From Sporosarcina luteola (GTDB lineage Bacteria > Bacillota > Bacilli > Bacillales_A > Planococcaceae): 64,000 nt of DNA. A program made the position numbers and the translations under genes. The stretch is taken from positions 1 through 64,000 of the forward strand of contig JACHLS010000002.1 of the NCBI GenBank assembly GCA_014204635.1. The letters are read 5' to 3'. The notes below the pieces were generated by a model. That model did not search any database. It was not told the origin of the DNA and saw only the letters and a list, made by a program, of their open reading frames with translations. Below are positions 26,103 to 36,347 of this stretch, in pieces; position 1 is the first letter of the stretch, and each line of letters opens with the position of its first letter.

Positions 26103-29100
26103 ATGAAAAAGGTAACTATTTTTGCATTATTCTTGTTGCTCATTGGCCAAACGATCTTAGGACCAATTGCGACGGTGCAGGCGAGTGGTGAAACTGCCGC
26201 TCCATTTACACTGGAGGAAATGAAAACATCTGCCCAAGACGGGAAGATATCAGCAGAAGCTACTATTAATCTAACTTACAGTTGGTCATTAAATGAGGAT
26301 GCTTCGGAAGATAAAACATACAACTTCCCATTTCCTGAGCAATTGGAAGCCATCGAGTCTTCTGGAGAACTGCACTCTGTTGGAACATATCAAATAACCG
26401 GTAGCCAACTAGTTGTTAGTATTAACGAAAATGCGACATCGCAATCTAATATTCTCTCAATACCAGCAAAGATAAAACCAGAAGCAACAGAATTCCAGTT
26501 TGGAAATGAAACGTATGTTGTGGAAGAGAGTAATACTATAACTACTGCCGAGTCTAGTGATTCCGGTGAGGGTACAGATATTGAAGACCCTTCAAGTAAT
26601 GAGAATGGCGAGGAGCAAGAACAAGGTGACGGCCAAACGAATCCCGATGAAAGCGACACACCAACACCTGGAGATGACGCAGGGGAACAAAAACCTGGTG
26701 ACGATGAGGGGAATTCCGAAGGTGAAGATACACCAAAACCCGAAGACGATAAGATTGATGGAGAACAACCTGAAGATGGAAATAAGACAGACGAAGACAA
26801 AGTGCCACAACCAGGTGAATCTATAATTGCGGAAAACATTCTAACTGGCGCAATTGTTACTGTCTTTGAAGATGAGTTTAGTGATGTTCCAGTTAATGGC
26901 GTAACGAAAACATCTATCATCCAAGTTGATTACCAATTCGCTTTTCTTAATAATCATGGCTACAAAAAAGGTGCAACTTTTAATTTTACTCTTCCACGGG
27001 AATTAGTCGTATTCAATTCGATTGAAAAGAAACTAATCTTCAATGGGGAAGAAGCTGGTACATTTACAGTTGACACAAGTGGAAATGCATCGATTGTCTT
27101 TACGGATTTTATTGAAAACAACTCTAATGTTTCTGGTACGTTAGAAGTGCAAACAAGAATCGATGAAACAACAACAATCAATGAAGAGAAGGTTGTGACT
27201 TTCACACCGATTGAAGGGGGAGAAACAGTAACCCTTCCTATCTTATTCGAACATAGCGGCAGCACGATTGATAAAAGGGGTATTGCAAATAAATCGTACA
27301 ACGCTGATAGTATCGAGTGGACAGTTGATTTCAACAAAGGGTTGGATACTGTTGGAAATGCAGTGTTACAAGACTTCATCCAGGATGGAATGGAGTTGGA
27401 GGAAGGATCCGTTGAAGTATACAAATTAATTACTAGACTCGATGGAACGGTAGAGAAAGGAGAAATAGCTGACTTCTCTATCAAGCAAGAACCTGATTTT
27501 TCAATTGACTTAGGAACCATTACTTCAGCCTATCGATTAATCTATAAAACAAGAATCACAGACTCCGACCAAACCAAATTCGTCAACACCGCCGTCTTAA
27601 CCGGTCAGGGGATACCCGATTCGGAAGCTACAGCAACTGTAACGTTTAAGCGGGGCACACCGCTTGAGAAAAACTTTGTCGATTACGATCCATCTACTCA
27701 AACAATCACCTGGGAAATCAAGTATAACTACAACGAAAAGAGAATTCCACAGGCTGAGGCTGTCTTAGAAGATGTATTTAACAAAACGCAGCAATTGGTT
27801 GAAGAATCTTTGAAAGTCGAGAAGATGGCAATTGACGAAGAAGGACAGGACAGCGTAGATGGCGTAACTGACAATTACTCATTGACAGACAAAGGAAATG
27901 GTGAGTTCACCCTTCAATTTGATGAAGACATTAAAAACGCGTATAAGATTACGTATCAAACAAAAGCGATCAATCGTGTATTTGATACAGAAGAAATTAA
28001 AAATAAAGTAACAGCCAATGAGAAAGAAGCTACAGCAAAAGGAAGCATCCATCAGCAAATCCTATACAAGAAACATTTAGAAGAAGACACAAACTATAAT
28101 ACCAAAACAACAAAATGGCGGATTACTTTAAACTACGACAGCTACAAAATGGAGAATGTCGTATTGGAAGATTTGTTTACAAACAAAGGGCTAAACTTAT
28201 TGCCTGAAACACTTGTAATTACATCACGGGGAACCAAGTTGAATCCTGACGTCGATTATGTACTACGGAACAAAGAAGGCTTAGGGTTTGAAATTGAGTT
28301 TTTGAAAGTGATCATAGATCCGCATGATATTGAATTTGAAACAGAGTTCAATTATGATGCACGCACAGATAAATCTAAGAAGTACCTTGAAAACCTTGCG
28401 ACGTTAAGCTGGAAAGTTGATGGGGATGATAAGAGTATTAGTTCATCAGATCAGTTTGAACCAGATAGCTATACAAAATCCAACGGCTTTAAAAGTGGTT
28501 CTTATAACGCTATCAACAAAGATATTACTTGGAGCATTGGCATAAATTATAATCTAGGGACATTATCCAGTGCTTCTGTGGAAGATGATATTCTTGGTAA
28601 CCAACATTTTGTAGAAAATAGCATAAATGTTTATGAAATGGAGCTTACTGGCTCTGCTAATGGGGTTAAAAAGAAGCAGCTCGTGGAACATGAAGGATAT
28701 GAATTGCACTTTGAACGGGATGAAGGGGAAATTAAAAGATTCAAAGTAGTTTTTAAAGAAAAAAATACGACTAAACCTTACCTAATTGAATACAAAACAA
28801 GTTTAGCCGTACAGCAGATTCAACCTACTTATAATAACACTGCTACACTATATGACAGCGAAACTCAAATAACAGATCTAGAAGCATCCGTATCCATTCC
28901 GAATGGCGGTCATTATGCCGGCAAAACAGGTAAACAAAATGATCGGATCATTGACTGGACAGTGCCAATCAACTATAGCCAATCGACCATTTCCAATTTT
29001 AGATTGATTGACACGCCTAGCGAGAACCAATTTATTTTGGATGACTCATTTATAGTGTTTACTACGACAGTTGAAGAAGACGGCAAGGTTGTAAAAGGTG

Positions 29101-30146
29101 AAGAGTTGAGTAAGGGAGCCTATGAAGTTCTTCTCAATAAAAATGAAGATGAATCCATCACTTCGTTTGAGCTCGTCTTCAACAACAAGATTGACAGTCC
29201 ATATATTTTGGAATACAAATCAATTATTTTCGCGAAACCTGGTGATCATGTAACGAATAGCCTTGCATACAAAGGTGAAGAAATTGAAGAAGGTACAATC
29301 CAAAAACCTGCTTCTGTAAAGGTAGCCCGTTCAACAGGTGACGGATCTATCAAGGGATATGTAGGGAAACTGACCGTTATAAAAGTTGATAAAGACAATC
29401 AGGAGAAGGTTTTGCAAGGAGCAGAATTCTCCTTACTGGATTTATTAACTGAAAAGGTTGTTCAAACTGGGAAAACCGATGAAAACGGTAAGGTAACATT
29501 TGAAGATCTCCTTTATGGTCAATACGTGTTGAAAGAAACAGGTGCACCTGCTGGGTATTTGTTTAACGTAGAAGATGAAACAGAAGTGGCGATCACGGGA
29601 GAAAAAGAACTGACAGTTACAAATGAGAAGGCAACGCAAGCTGTCGAGCTGAAGAAAGTTGATTCGGATGATGCGGAGAAAACTTTAGCTGGTGCTACAT
29701 TCGATTTATACAAAAAAGGTGATAATGAGGACTATTATGTACTCAAAAAAGACCTCAAGACAAATGAGAGAGGTATTATTCAGCTGAATGAACTGGAGCC
29801 GGGAGAATACCAATTCGTTGAGACAATCGCTCCAGCGGGATACGAATTAGATAGCACTCCTGTAAGTTTCACAATCCATAAAAACAAAGACTCCATTGTG
29901 AAAGTTACGAAAGAGAATGAACGCTCCAAAGGCAAGCTGACGGTAATTAAAGTTGATGCGGCTGATGGTTCATTATTGGAGGGCGCTACTTTCAATCTGG
30001 TTGATGGTGAAGATAATGTCATTAGAACAGGTACAACGAATGAGATTGGCGAGTTGCTTTTTGAAGACATTCCACATGATGAGTACACACTAATTGAAGT
30101 CGAAGCGCCAAACGGGTATGTTTGGAATCGGTCGAAGGAAAAATAG
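26103..30146 (+). CDS. Cna-type adhesin, N-terminal part (frameshifted)
   Basis: Codes 1347 residues of a giant surface protein. Signal peptide (1-28), an Ig-like region, an acidic Asp/Glu/Pro/Gly-rich linker (about 145-240), several collagen-binding-type Ig modules (about 260-1070; recurring W-x-[IV]-x-[FL]-N and LEDxF segments), then Cna_B domains from about 1088 (KLTVIKVD…, AVELKKVD…, KLTVIKVDAAD…) that normally carry Lys-Asn isopeptide bonds. It stops at TAG 30144-30146 within the third Cna_B unit, just after GAA AAA. The frame continues at -1 in the next entry, which holds three more Cna_B units and the wall anchor. As it stands the product would be secreted without an anchor. Confidence 0.88.
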   Translation: MKKVTIFALFLLLIGQTILGPIATVQASGETAAPFTLEEMKTSAQDGKISAEATINLTYSWSLNEDASEDKTYNFPFPEQLEAIESSGELHSVGTYQITGSQLVVSINENATSQSNILSIPAKIKPEATEFQFGNETYVVEESNTITTAESSDSGEGTDIEDPSSNENGEEQEQGDGQTNPDESDTPTPGDDAGEQKPGDDEGNSEGEDTPKPEDDKIDGEQPEDGNKTDEDKVPQPGESIIAENILTGAIVTVFEDEFSDVPVNGVTKTSIIQVDYQFAFLNNHGYKKGATFNFTLPRELVVFNSIEKKLIFNGEEAGTFTVDTSGNASIVFTDFIENNSNVSGTLEVQTRIDETTTINEEKVVTFTPIEGGETVTLPILFEHSGSTIDKRGIANKSYNADSIEWTVDFNKGLDTVGNAVLQDFIQDGMELEEGSVEVYKLITRLDGTVEKGEIADFSIKQEPDFSIDLGTITSAYRLIYKTRITDSDQTKFVNTAVLTGQGIPDSEATATVTFKRGTPLEKNFVDYDPSTQTITWEIKYNYNEKRIPQAEAVLEDVFNKTQQLVEESLKVEKMAIDEEGQDSVDGVTDNYSLTDKGNGEFTLQFDEDIKNAYKITYQTKAINRVFDTEEIKNKVTANEKEATAKGSIHQQILYKKHLEEDTNYNTKTTKWRITLNYDSYKMENVVLEDLFTNKGLNLLPETLVITSRGTKLNPDVDYVLRNKEGLGFEIEFLKVIIDPHDIEFETEFNYDARTDKSKKYLENLATLSWKVDGDDKSISSSDQFEPDSYTKSNGFKSGSYNAINKDITWSIGINYNLGTLSSASVEDDILGNQHFVENSINVYEMELTGSANGVKKKQLVEHEGYELHFERDEGEIKRFKVVFKEKNTTKPYLIEYKTSLAVQQIQPTYNNTATLYDSETQITDLEASVSIPNGGHYAGKTGKQNDRIIDWTVPINYSQSTISNFRLIDTPSENQFILDDSFIVFTTTVEEDGKVVKGEELSKGAYEVLLNKNEDESITSFELVFNNKIDSPYILEYKSIIFAKPGDHVTNSLAYKGEEIEEGTIQKPASVKVARSTGDGSIKGYVGKLTVIKVDKDNQEKVLQGAEFSLLDLLTEKVVQTGKTDENGKVTFEDLLYGQYVLKETGAPAGYLFNVEDETEVAITGEKELTVTNEKATQAVELKKVDSDDAEKTLAGATFDLYKKGDNEDYYVLKKDLKTNERGIIQLNELEPGEYQFVETIAPAGYELDSTPVSFTIHKNKDSIVKVTKENERSKGKLTVIKVDAADGSLLEGATFNLVDGEDNVIRTGTTNEIGELLFEDIPHDEYTLIEVEAPNGYVWNRSKEK

Positions 30147-31843
30147 TGACAATCGACTCGGAGTCTAAAGAAATAACAGCCCTCAATAACAAAATCATCC
30201 GTTCGTTTAAATTAACAAAGGTCGACAGTGGCAATCCAAACAAGAAGCTGCTAGGTGCAGAGTTCGAATTGCACAAGAAAAATGCAGACGGCCTGTTTGA
30301 AAAGATTGAGGTAGAACCAAAGCTCATCTCCGACGAGAACGGTGAGGTTCTACTGGAGGATATAGCTGTAGGAGAATATCAGTTAATTGAAATGAAGGCT
30401 CCAGCCGGCTATGTACTCGATAAGAAGCCAATCGAATTCACAATTGAAGCAAATCAAATTATCGTTAAAGAAGATGTGAAGAAAAATAGAAAGATCTCAA
30501 CACCACCACCTACCAATCCACTTGGTGGAATTAAAATTATAAAAGTGGATGAAGAAGATGCGAATGAAAGATTAGAAAATGCAAAATTTGTAATCAAACG
30601 TGGAAATGACATTGTTACTGAAGTCGTTACTGATTCATTAGGCATTGCATTTGTAAAAGATCTGCCGTACGGGGATTATACGATCGTCGAAGTGGAAGCC
30701 CCTGCTGGTTACGAACTTTCGACAAATGAGGTAAGTGTAAAAGTTAATAAAATCGAGACAGTGGAAGTGGTTATCCAGAACAAAAAGCTGCCAGTTGAAC
30801 CGCCAAAAGATCCTGTTGGGGCAATTGAGATTGTCAAAGTAGACGCCAAAGACCCTACAAAAAAATTGTCCGGTGCTACATTTACACTTAGCAACGGAGC
30901 GGATATTATAGCGAAAATCACAACAGACAGGAATGGAATTGCTTCTGCGAAGGACCTGCCGTATGGCGATTATACAATCGTGGAAGTGAAAGCGCCGGAA
31001 GGCTATAAACTGTCTACAGATGAAGTGAAAGTGAGCATTACAAACACACAAACAGTTTATGTAACGATTAAAAATGATGAAATCCCTGGCGAGCCACCAA
31101 CGAATCCGCCAACGGATCCAGAAGTGCCGGTAGAACCGCCAACGAATCCACCAACGAATCCGCCGACGGATCCCGAAGAGCCGGTAGACCCACCAACGAA
31201 TCCGCCGACAGATCCAGAAGAGCCGGTAGACCCACCAACGAATCCGCCGACAGATCCGGAAGAGCCGGTAGACCCACCAACGAATCCGCCGACAGATCCG
31301 GAGAAGCCGGTGAATCCACCGACAGATCCAGAGAAACCGGTAAACCCACCGACGAATCCAGAAAAGCCGGTGAATCCACCGACGAATCCAGAGAAACCGG
31401 TGAACCCGCCGACGAGCCCAGAGAAGCCGGTGAATCCACCGACGAATCCAGAGAAGCCGGTGAACCCACCGTCGATTCCAGAGAAGCCGGTGAATCCACC
31501 TACAGATACACCGTCGGCAGAACCGGAATCACCTGGGAATACGTCAGGCGATGATGAAACGGAGACACCTGGTAATGTAACAGTTCCAAGTAAAGAACTT
31601 ACACCAGATCCAACATCAGACCCTAGCAATACAGGGAAACCAAGCAACACAGGCAAGAAGACTAATTTGTCAAAACCAACCAATGTCAACACGCAAACTA
31701 CGTCATCTGGAAGAGATTCCGATAAACCGAAACTCCCACAGACAGGCGAAGCTTACCCAGTCGGTACGATTGGAGCAGGTATTGCCCTGATTCTTCTAGG
31801 TGGACTATTGTTAGTCCGTAGAAGAAACAATCCTCTCAGTTGA
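30122..31843 (+). CDS. Cna-type adhesin, C-terminal part with LPQTG anchor (frameshifted)
   Basis: The -1 frame continuation of the adhesin, 573 codons from the first possible TTG; that TTG has no ribosome binding site, so it is a gene fragment unless read by frameshifting. It has three Cna_B repeats (SFKLTKVD…, GIKIIKVD…, AIEIVKVD…), then a proline-rich wall-spanning region (about residues 320-470, repeats of NPPTDPEEPVDPPT and NPEKPVNPPT), a Ser/Thr/Pro stretch, and the sorting signal KLPQTGEA followed by a membrane helix and RRRNNPLS. If A5 near 30139-30143 were A6, the two parts would join into one protein of roughly 1910 residues. Confidence 0.85.
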   Translation: MESVEGKIVTIDSESKEITALNNKIIRSFKLTKVDSGNPNKKLLGAEFELHKKNADGLFEKIEVEPKLISDENGEVLLEDIAVGEYQLIEMKAPAGYVLDKKPIEFTIEANQIIVKEDVKKNRKISTPPPTNPLGGIKIIKVDEEDANERLENAKFVIKRGNDIVTEVVTDSLGIAFVKDLPYGDYTIVEVEAPAGYELSTNEVSVKVNKIETVEVVIQNKKLPVEPPKDPVGAIEIVKVDAKDPTKKLSGATFTLSNGADIIAKITTDRNGIASAKDLPYGDYTIVEVKAPEGYKLSTDEVKVSITNTQTVYVTIKNDEIPGEPPTNPPTDPEVPVEPPTNPPTNPPTDPEEPVDPPTNPPTDPEEPVDPPTNPPTDPEEPVDPPTNPPTDPEKPVNPPTDPEKPVNPPTNPEKPVNPPTNPEKPVNPPTSPEKPVNPPTNPEKPVNPPSIPEKPVNPPTDTPSAEPESPGNTSGDDETETPGNVTVPSKELTPDPTSDPSNTGKPSNTGKKTNLSKPTNVNTQTTSSGRDSDKPKLPQTGEAYPVGTIGAGIALILLGGLLLVRRRNNPLS

Positions 31844-31861
31844 ATAGAGTGAAAGCAACAA

Positions 31862-31906
31862 GTCAGGTGGAGAAAAACAAATTGTTTTTCTTCACCTGAT
31901 TTTTCT
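31862..31906 (+). terminator. Adhesin gene terminator
   Basis: TCAGGTGGAGAAAAACAA pairs with TTGTTTTTCTTCACCTGA and is followed by TTTTTC. Confidence 0.85.
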
Positions 31907-31964
31907 ATTACTAAGAAGAAGCGATTGGGGATATTAGAACAGTCATCCAAGTGATATTAACCGC

Positions 31965-32280
31965 TTACCACCGCCTCTCGGGAGTTTACCACCGCCTCTC
32001 CGACAGTTACCACCGTCTCTCGGAAGTTTACCACCGTCTCTCGGAAGTTTACCACCGCCTCTCCGACAGTTACCACCGTCTCTCGGAAGTTTACCACCGT
32101 CTCTCCGGCAGTTACCACCGTCTCTCGGAAGTTTACCACCGTCTCTCGGGAGTTTACCACCGTCTCTCCGACAGTTACCACCGCTTCACCGGCAGTTACC
32201 ACCGCCTCTCGGAAGTTTACCACCGTCTCTCCGGCAATTACCACCGCTTCTCCAACAATTACCCCCACCTCTCTACACAG
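31965..32280 (+). repeat. Intergenic array B, 21-bp period, core TTACCACCG
   Basis: Fifteen consecutive units of exactly 21 bases (the last one degenerate, 22). The consensus is TTACCACCGTCTCTCGGAAGT, with two alternating endings, CTCGGAAGT and CTCCGACAG. Because 21 is a multiple of three, both strands stay open (110 codons plus, 121 minus), but neither frame has a ribosome binding site or credible protein composition. It lies between the adhesin terminator and the GGDEF gene. Confidence 0.95.
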
Positions 32281-32384
32281 TAATTTCCCTCCTATAAAGG
32301 AACTACCTCTTACATTGGGCATTTTTAAGTGTTTTATAAGAGTTTATTACTATAATAAGGGAAAACTTTCATTGAGGTGATCAA

Positions 32385-33278
32385 TTGTTCAGTACTAAAT
32401 GGGATGCCGTTTTTGATCACGATACGATGGCTGGAATTGTAAATGAATCTTTTCTGCTCATCCATCTCTCGCCGGAAGGAAAAATAGTAGAGGCGAATGA
32501 ATCTTTCTTACAGCTATTCCACTATGAGATTGAGGATATTTATTTGCAGGATTATTATAGTTTGATGAACAGCTGCCAGGATGGTCCTGATATGTGGAAC
32601 ATGCTTGGGCGAGGCGTACGGTGGAGAGGGGAGAGTTGTCTGATTACGAAGTGGGGTGACTTGAAATGGCTGCAATCTACATTCATTCCGGTGATGGAAG
32701 AAAATGGGGAGCTTGCTGCTATTTTAGGTCTTCATGTGGATTATACGGATCAAAAGAATGCTACGAAATGGAAAACACTAGCTTTTCAAAATGAACTGAC
32801 CCACTTGCCGAATCGACGGGAATTGCTATTATCGATGGAGCGGTATGTATGTGAAGCGGAACAGCGGGACTCTCGGTTTGCGGTATTGTTTATGGACATT
32901 AATCAGTTTAAATCTGTGAATGATATGTTTGGCCATCATGTGGGCGATATGTTATTGATTGAAGTGGGGAAACGACTTTCAAGCAAGCCGTATCAAGGGC
33001 AACTGTTTCATGTGAGCGGCGATGAATTTATTATGTTAGTCGAGGATGTTTCTACGCTTGATCGTGCGATCGAGACTATCTTTTCTTCATTTGAAAATGG
33101 GTTTGAATTGGATGACGTTCACATAAAGGTAAGCACCAGTATTGGAATTAGTCTGTTTCCGGATCATAGCAAGGATCCATTGCGGTTAATTCAGCTCGCA
33201 GACCAAGCGATGTTTGAAGCGAAAGCCGGGGCGACGAATCAATATCGATTTGTAGATCTGTCCTTGTTAGAGAGATAG
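32385..33278 (+). CDS. PAS-GGDEF diguanylate cyclase-like protein
   Basis: A 297-residue soluble protein from a TTG start behind GAGGTGATCAA. PAS domain (about residues 15-125), then a GGDEF domain (about 130-290): DINQFKSVNDMFGHHVGD is the substrate/metal site and the signature reads SGDEF (residues 211-215) instead of GGDEF, a variant that can be active. The inhibitory RxxD motif that normally precedes it is absent. It would make cyclic di-GMP in response to a PAS-bound cue. It lies 24 bases before a multi-domain kinase gene and is probably cotranscribed. Confidence 0.88.
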   Translation: MFSTKWDAVFDHDTMAGIVNESFLLIHLSPEGKIVEANESFLQLFHYEIEDIYLQDYYSLMNSCQDGPDMWNMLGRGVRWRGESCLITKWGDLKWLQSTFIPVMEENGELAAILGLHVDYTDQKNATKWKTLAFQNELTHLPNRRELLLSMERYVCEAEQRDSRFAVLFMDINQFKSVNDMFGHHVGDMLLIEVGKRLSSKPYQGQLFHVSGDEFIMLVEDVSTLDRAIETIFSSFENGFELDDVHIKVSTSIGISLFPDHSKDPLRLIQLADQAMFEAKAGATNQYRFVDLSLLER

Positions 33279-33302
33279 AAAAAATGGTAGAGGAACGGGG
33301 AA

Positions 33303-36300
33303 ATGGGATTGAAAAAATGGAGAATCGTTGTGCTGACGAGCTTCTTTTTACTTCTTCTTACAACGTTTAGATTCATGTGGCTTGCGCAGTATGACCCGCG
33401 TGAGATGCCGCAAGCTCAAAATGGCGTGCTCGACTTGCGCGGAGTCGATTTGGGAAATCAGTCGATTCCGTTGAATAGAGAATGGGCATTTTATCCTTGG
33501 TCGTTGACAGAACCTAATGAATTAGAAGATCAAACGACAGCACTTAAAATACCAGGGAAGTGGCGACAGCAGTTAGAGTCCTTGTCTGATGTAGAAAACC
33601 CTTCGTTTCTATATGGAACCTATCGGCTGCGTATTATACTGGATGAATCGAATCGAACTGAGCCATATTCGCTATACGTGAGGGATGTGCGTTCGGCTTC
33701 TGTAGCATATGTAAATGGCGAGAAAGTGGCAGAACAAGGTCAAGTTGCTGTAACGCCTGATCAGTTCAAAGCGGAAATCAAGCCATACACAATTGACATC
33801 GATTCAGGTGTTGATGAGATAGACATCGTAATCCAAGTAGCTGATAAGGGACATTCTAAAATTAGTGGAATGAAAGAGCCGCTATTATTTGGCCATACAT
33901 CAGCTGTAAACAGAAGTAAAACAGTTTCTATTGTGGCACAAATTTTATCTACAAGCATTTTGCTTTTGCATTTTCTTTTTGCGCTCATCGTGTACTTCGG
34001 GTTTTCTCGAAGAAACGAATTGCTTTACTTGGCTGTCGTCTTTGGCAGCGCAGCCCTTTCAATTTTGCTAGATGATGATCGAATTTTGCTCGTATTATTT
34101 CCCGAAGTTTCAGGCCATATTTGGATGAACGTTTTCTCCATTACGTACGCGACGACGGTCGTATTTCTCATGTTGTTTTTCAAACGATTGTTGTTTGATG
34201 TCTTGGAGAACAAAAGGATTTTATCAGGTATTTATCTATTTGTTATTGCGCTGTATGTTTGCTACATCGTGTTAGTTGTGTTTGATCTGCGCAGTTTAAC
34301 TGGCCCTCTATTTTCGATTTTAATGAACTTCGTGCCCATTCTCATCGTCTTCAGCTTGTTCCGAATCGTCTGGAGAGGCATGCCTGGTGTCATTTATTTG
34401 CTCTTCGCTGTCATTTGTATCGCCAATAATATTGCTTGGGCATCGTTAAAGAGCAACAGTCTTCTTATCCTGCCGTACTACCCTTTTGATATCATCATAG
34501 CGGTCCTTTGCTTTGCGGTATTCTGGTTTAAGCAATTTTTCCATGTCACCGAGGAAAGCCAGGCATTGGCGGAAAGACTGCAGCGTATCAATGCACAAAA
34601 AGATGAGTTTTTGGCTAATACCTCGCATGAATTGCGAAATCCGCTGCATGGCATTATGAGTATCTCGCAAACCATTTATGAGACCGAGGATCAGTTATCG
34701 GATGAAAACAAAAAGAATTTAGAGACGCTTATTACAGTAAGCCGGCGGATGTCTAATATTTTAAATGATTTGTTGGATGCCCATCGGTTGAAAGAAGGGC
34801 ACATTTCGCTTCAGCAGACGGATGTCGATCTTTCAGCGGTCGTCACAGGAACAGTGGATATGCTTCAATTCATGACGAAAGGGAAAGAAATCCAGTTTAA
34901 AGTAGCGATTGCAGATACATTCCCCTATGTGCAAGCCGATGAAAATCGTTTGTTCCAAATCCTATTTAACCTAATTCATAATGCGGTGAAATTCACAGAG
35001 CATGGAGAAATCGTTATTACAGCCAGAATGGAAGGGAAAATGGCTGTCATCAGTGTGAAAGACACGGGTATTGGGATGAACGAGCAGACCATGAAGTCTA
35101 TTTTTCATCGGTATGAGCAAGCAGATTCCAGCCTAACAGCAATGGGGGGCGGCCTGGGACTCGGTCTTAGCATTTGTGACGAATTGGTTCGACTGCATGG
35201 AGGGGAATTGACAGTCCAGTCCCGTTTGAATCAAGGCTCCACCTTTACCTTTACCATACCACTAGGAAAGAGACGCTCAAGTCCCGTTGCAAATAGTACG
35301 TTCATTCAACAAGTTCCCGTCGTCTTAGAAACTGCAGCTAGTGCGACAAGCCTCAACCGGCCACGTATTCTTGTAGTCGATGACGATCCATTGAACCTAT
35401 CCATTCTAGAACGAATATTGAGGGCTAACGACTTTGATGTAGTCTCTTGCACGAGTGGTCAAGATGCCTTAAAGCAATTGAATAAGGGAAAGTGGGATCT
35501 TGTGTTATCCGATGTCATGATGCCGAAAATGTCTGGATATGAATTGACCGAGAAGATCCGTGAACGTTTCTCTTTAGCTGAACTTCCTATTCTGTTGTTG
35601 ACAGCAAGAAGTCAGCTGGAGGATATTCAAGCTGGTTTTCACTTTGGAGCGAATGATTATATAACGAAGCCGGTTGAGAAGGTGGAGCTGGTAGCTCGGG
35701 TGAAGGGCCTCATTGATCTTCGGAAATCGTTGAGTGAACGAATAGCATTGGAGGCGGCCTGGCTTCAGGCTCAGATTCAGCCGCATTTTTTGTTCAATAC
35801 GTTGAATACCATTGCAGCGCTCAGTGATGAGAATCCAAGGAAAATGATGAAGCTGATTGACGAATTCGGTAATTACTTGAATGCTAGTTTTACAACGCAG
35901 AACTTGAGTGAACTCGTGCCGTTGGAAAAAGAGCTGGAACTTGTCCGATCCTATGTATACATCGAACAGCAAAGATTCGGCGATCGGTTGAAAGTCGAGT
36001 GGGATGTCCGAGTTCATTCGAACGTGTCAGTTCCGCCTCTTGCCATCCAGACCATCGTGGAAAACGCCATCAACCATGGGGTATTGCGAAAACCCGAAGG
36101 AGGTACTGTTCGAATATCGATATTGGAACAAGGTGTGTTTGTCAATTTCTCCATTGTTGATGATGGAATCGGAATGAATTCGGAAAACGTACAACAATTG
36201 TTGCGCAAGGCAGATGAGCACCATCGGGGAATCGGATTGCTCAATACAGATAAACGATTGAAACAATTATTCGGCTCAGGCTTGGCAATTGAGAGTGAGG

Positions 36301-36341
36301 AGTTTGTAGGAACAACGGTCTCCTTTGCAGTCCGAATGTAA
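33303..36341 (+). CDS. Hybrid sensor kinase with two kinase modules (7TMR-DISM, HisKA, REC, LytS-type)
   Basis: 1012 residues in the membrane. In order: a helix (7-25), an extracellular 7TMR-DISM sensor (about 30-215), seven helices (about 215-400), HisKA with SHELRNPLHG (His442), HATPase_c (about 545-660; DTGIGMNEQ and GGGLGLGLSI), receiver (about 680-795; LSDVMMPKMSG, Asp737), and then a second, LytS-type kinase: QIQPHFLFNTLN (His828) and a second HATPase (VENAINHGV, DDGIGM, GIGLLNT). So one protein has two histidine phosphorylation sites with a receiver between them. The convergent REC-BTAD regulator at 36390 is the obvious downstream partner. Confidence 0.93.
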   Translation: MGLKKWRIVVLTSFFLLLLTTFRFMWLAQYDPREMPQAQNGVLDLRGVDLGNQSIPLNREWAFYPWSLTEPNELEDQTTALKIPGKWRQQLESLSDVENPSFLYGTYRLRIILDESNRTEPYSLYVRDVRSASVAYVNGEKVAEQGQVAVTPDQFKAEIKPYTIDIDSGVDEIDIVIQVADKGHSKISGMKEPLLFGHTSAVNRSKTVSIVAQILSTSILLLHFLFALIVYFGFSRRNELLYLAVVFGSAALSILLDDDRILLVLFPEVSGHIWMNVFSITYATTVVFLMLFFKRLLFDVLENKRILSGIYLFVIALYVCYIVLVVFDLRSLTGPLFSILMNFVPILIVFSLFRIVWRGMPGVIYLLFAVICIANNIAWASLKSNSLLILPYYPFDIIIAVLCFAVFWFKQFFHVTEESQALAERLQRINAQKDEFLANTSHELRNPLHGIMSISQTIYETEDQLSDENKKNLETLITVSRRMSNILNDLLDAHRLKEGHISLQQTDVDLSAVVTGTVDMLQFMTKGKEIQFKVAIADTFPYVQADENRLFQILFNLIHNAVKFTEHGEIVITARMEGKMAVISVKDTGIGMNEQTMKSIFHRYEQADSSLTAMGGGLGLGLSICDELVRLHGGELTVQSRLNQGSTFTFTIPLGKRRSSPVANSTFIQQVPVVLETAASATSLNRPRILVVDDDPLNLSILERILRANDFDVVSCTSGQDALKQLNKGKWDLVLSDVMMPKMSGYELTEKIRERFSLAELPILLLTARSQLEDIQAGFHFGANDYITKPVEKVELVARVKGLIDLRKSLSERIALEAAWLQAQIQPHFLFNTLNTIAALSDENPRKMMKLIDEFGNYLNASFTTQNLSELVPLEKELELVRSYVYIEQQRFGDRLKVEWDVRVHSNVSVPPLAIQTIVENAINHGVLRKPEGGTVRISILEQGVFVNFSIVDDGIGMNSENVQQLLRKADEHHRGIGLLNTDKRLKQLFGSGLAIESEEFVGTTVSFAVRM

Positions 36342-36347
36342 AAAAAT

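Noticed and set aside
26390..26920. Serine-rich minus-strand frame opposite the adhesin linker
   Set aside because: It is the complement of the Asp/Glu/Pro-rich repeats and has no start signals.
31965..32280. CRISPR array
   Set aside because: Units follow each other directly at 21 bp with no unique spacers; no cas genes nearby. The same holds for the arrays at 14147 and 48870.
31951..32322. Protein genes in array B (110 codons plus, 121 minus)
   Set aside because: No ribosome binding site, seven-residue monotony, both strands open only because the repeat length is a multiple of three.
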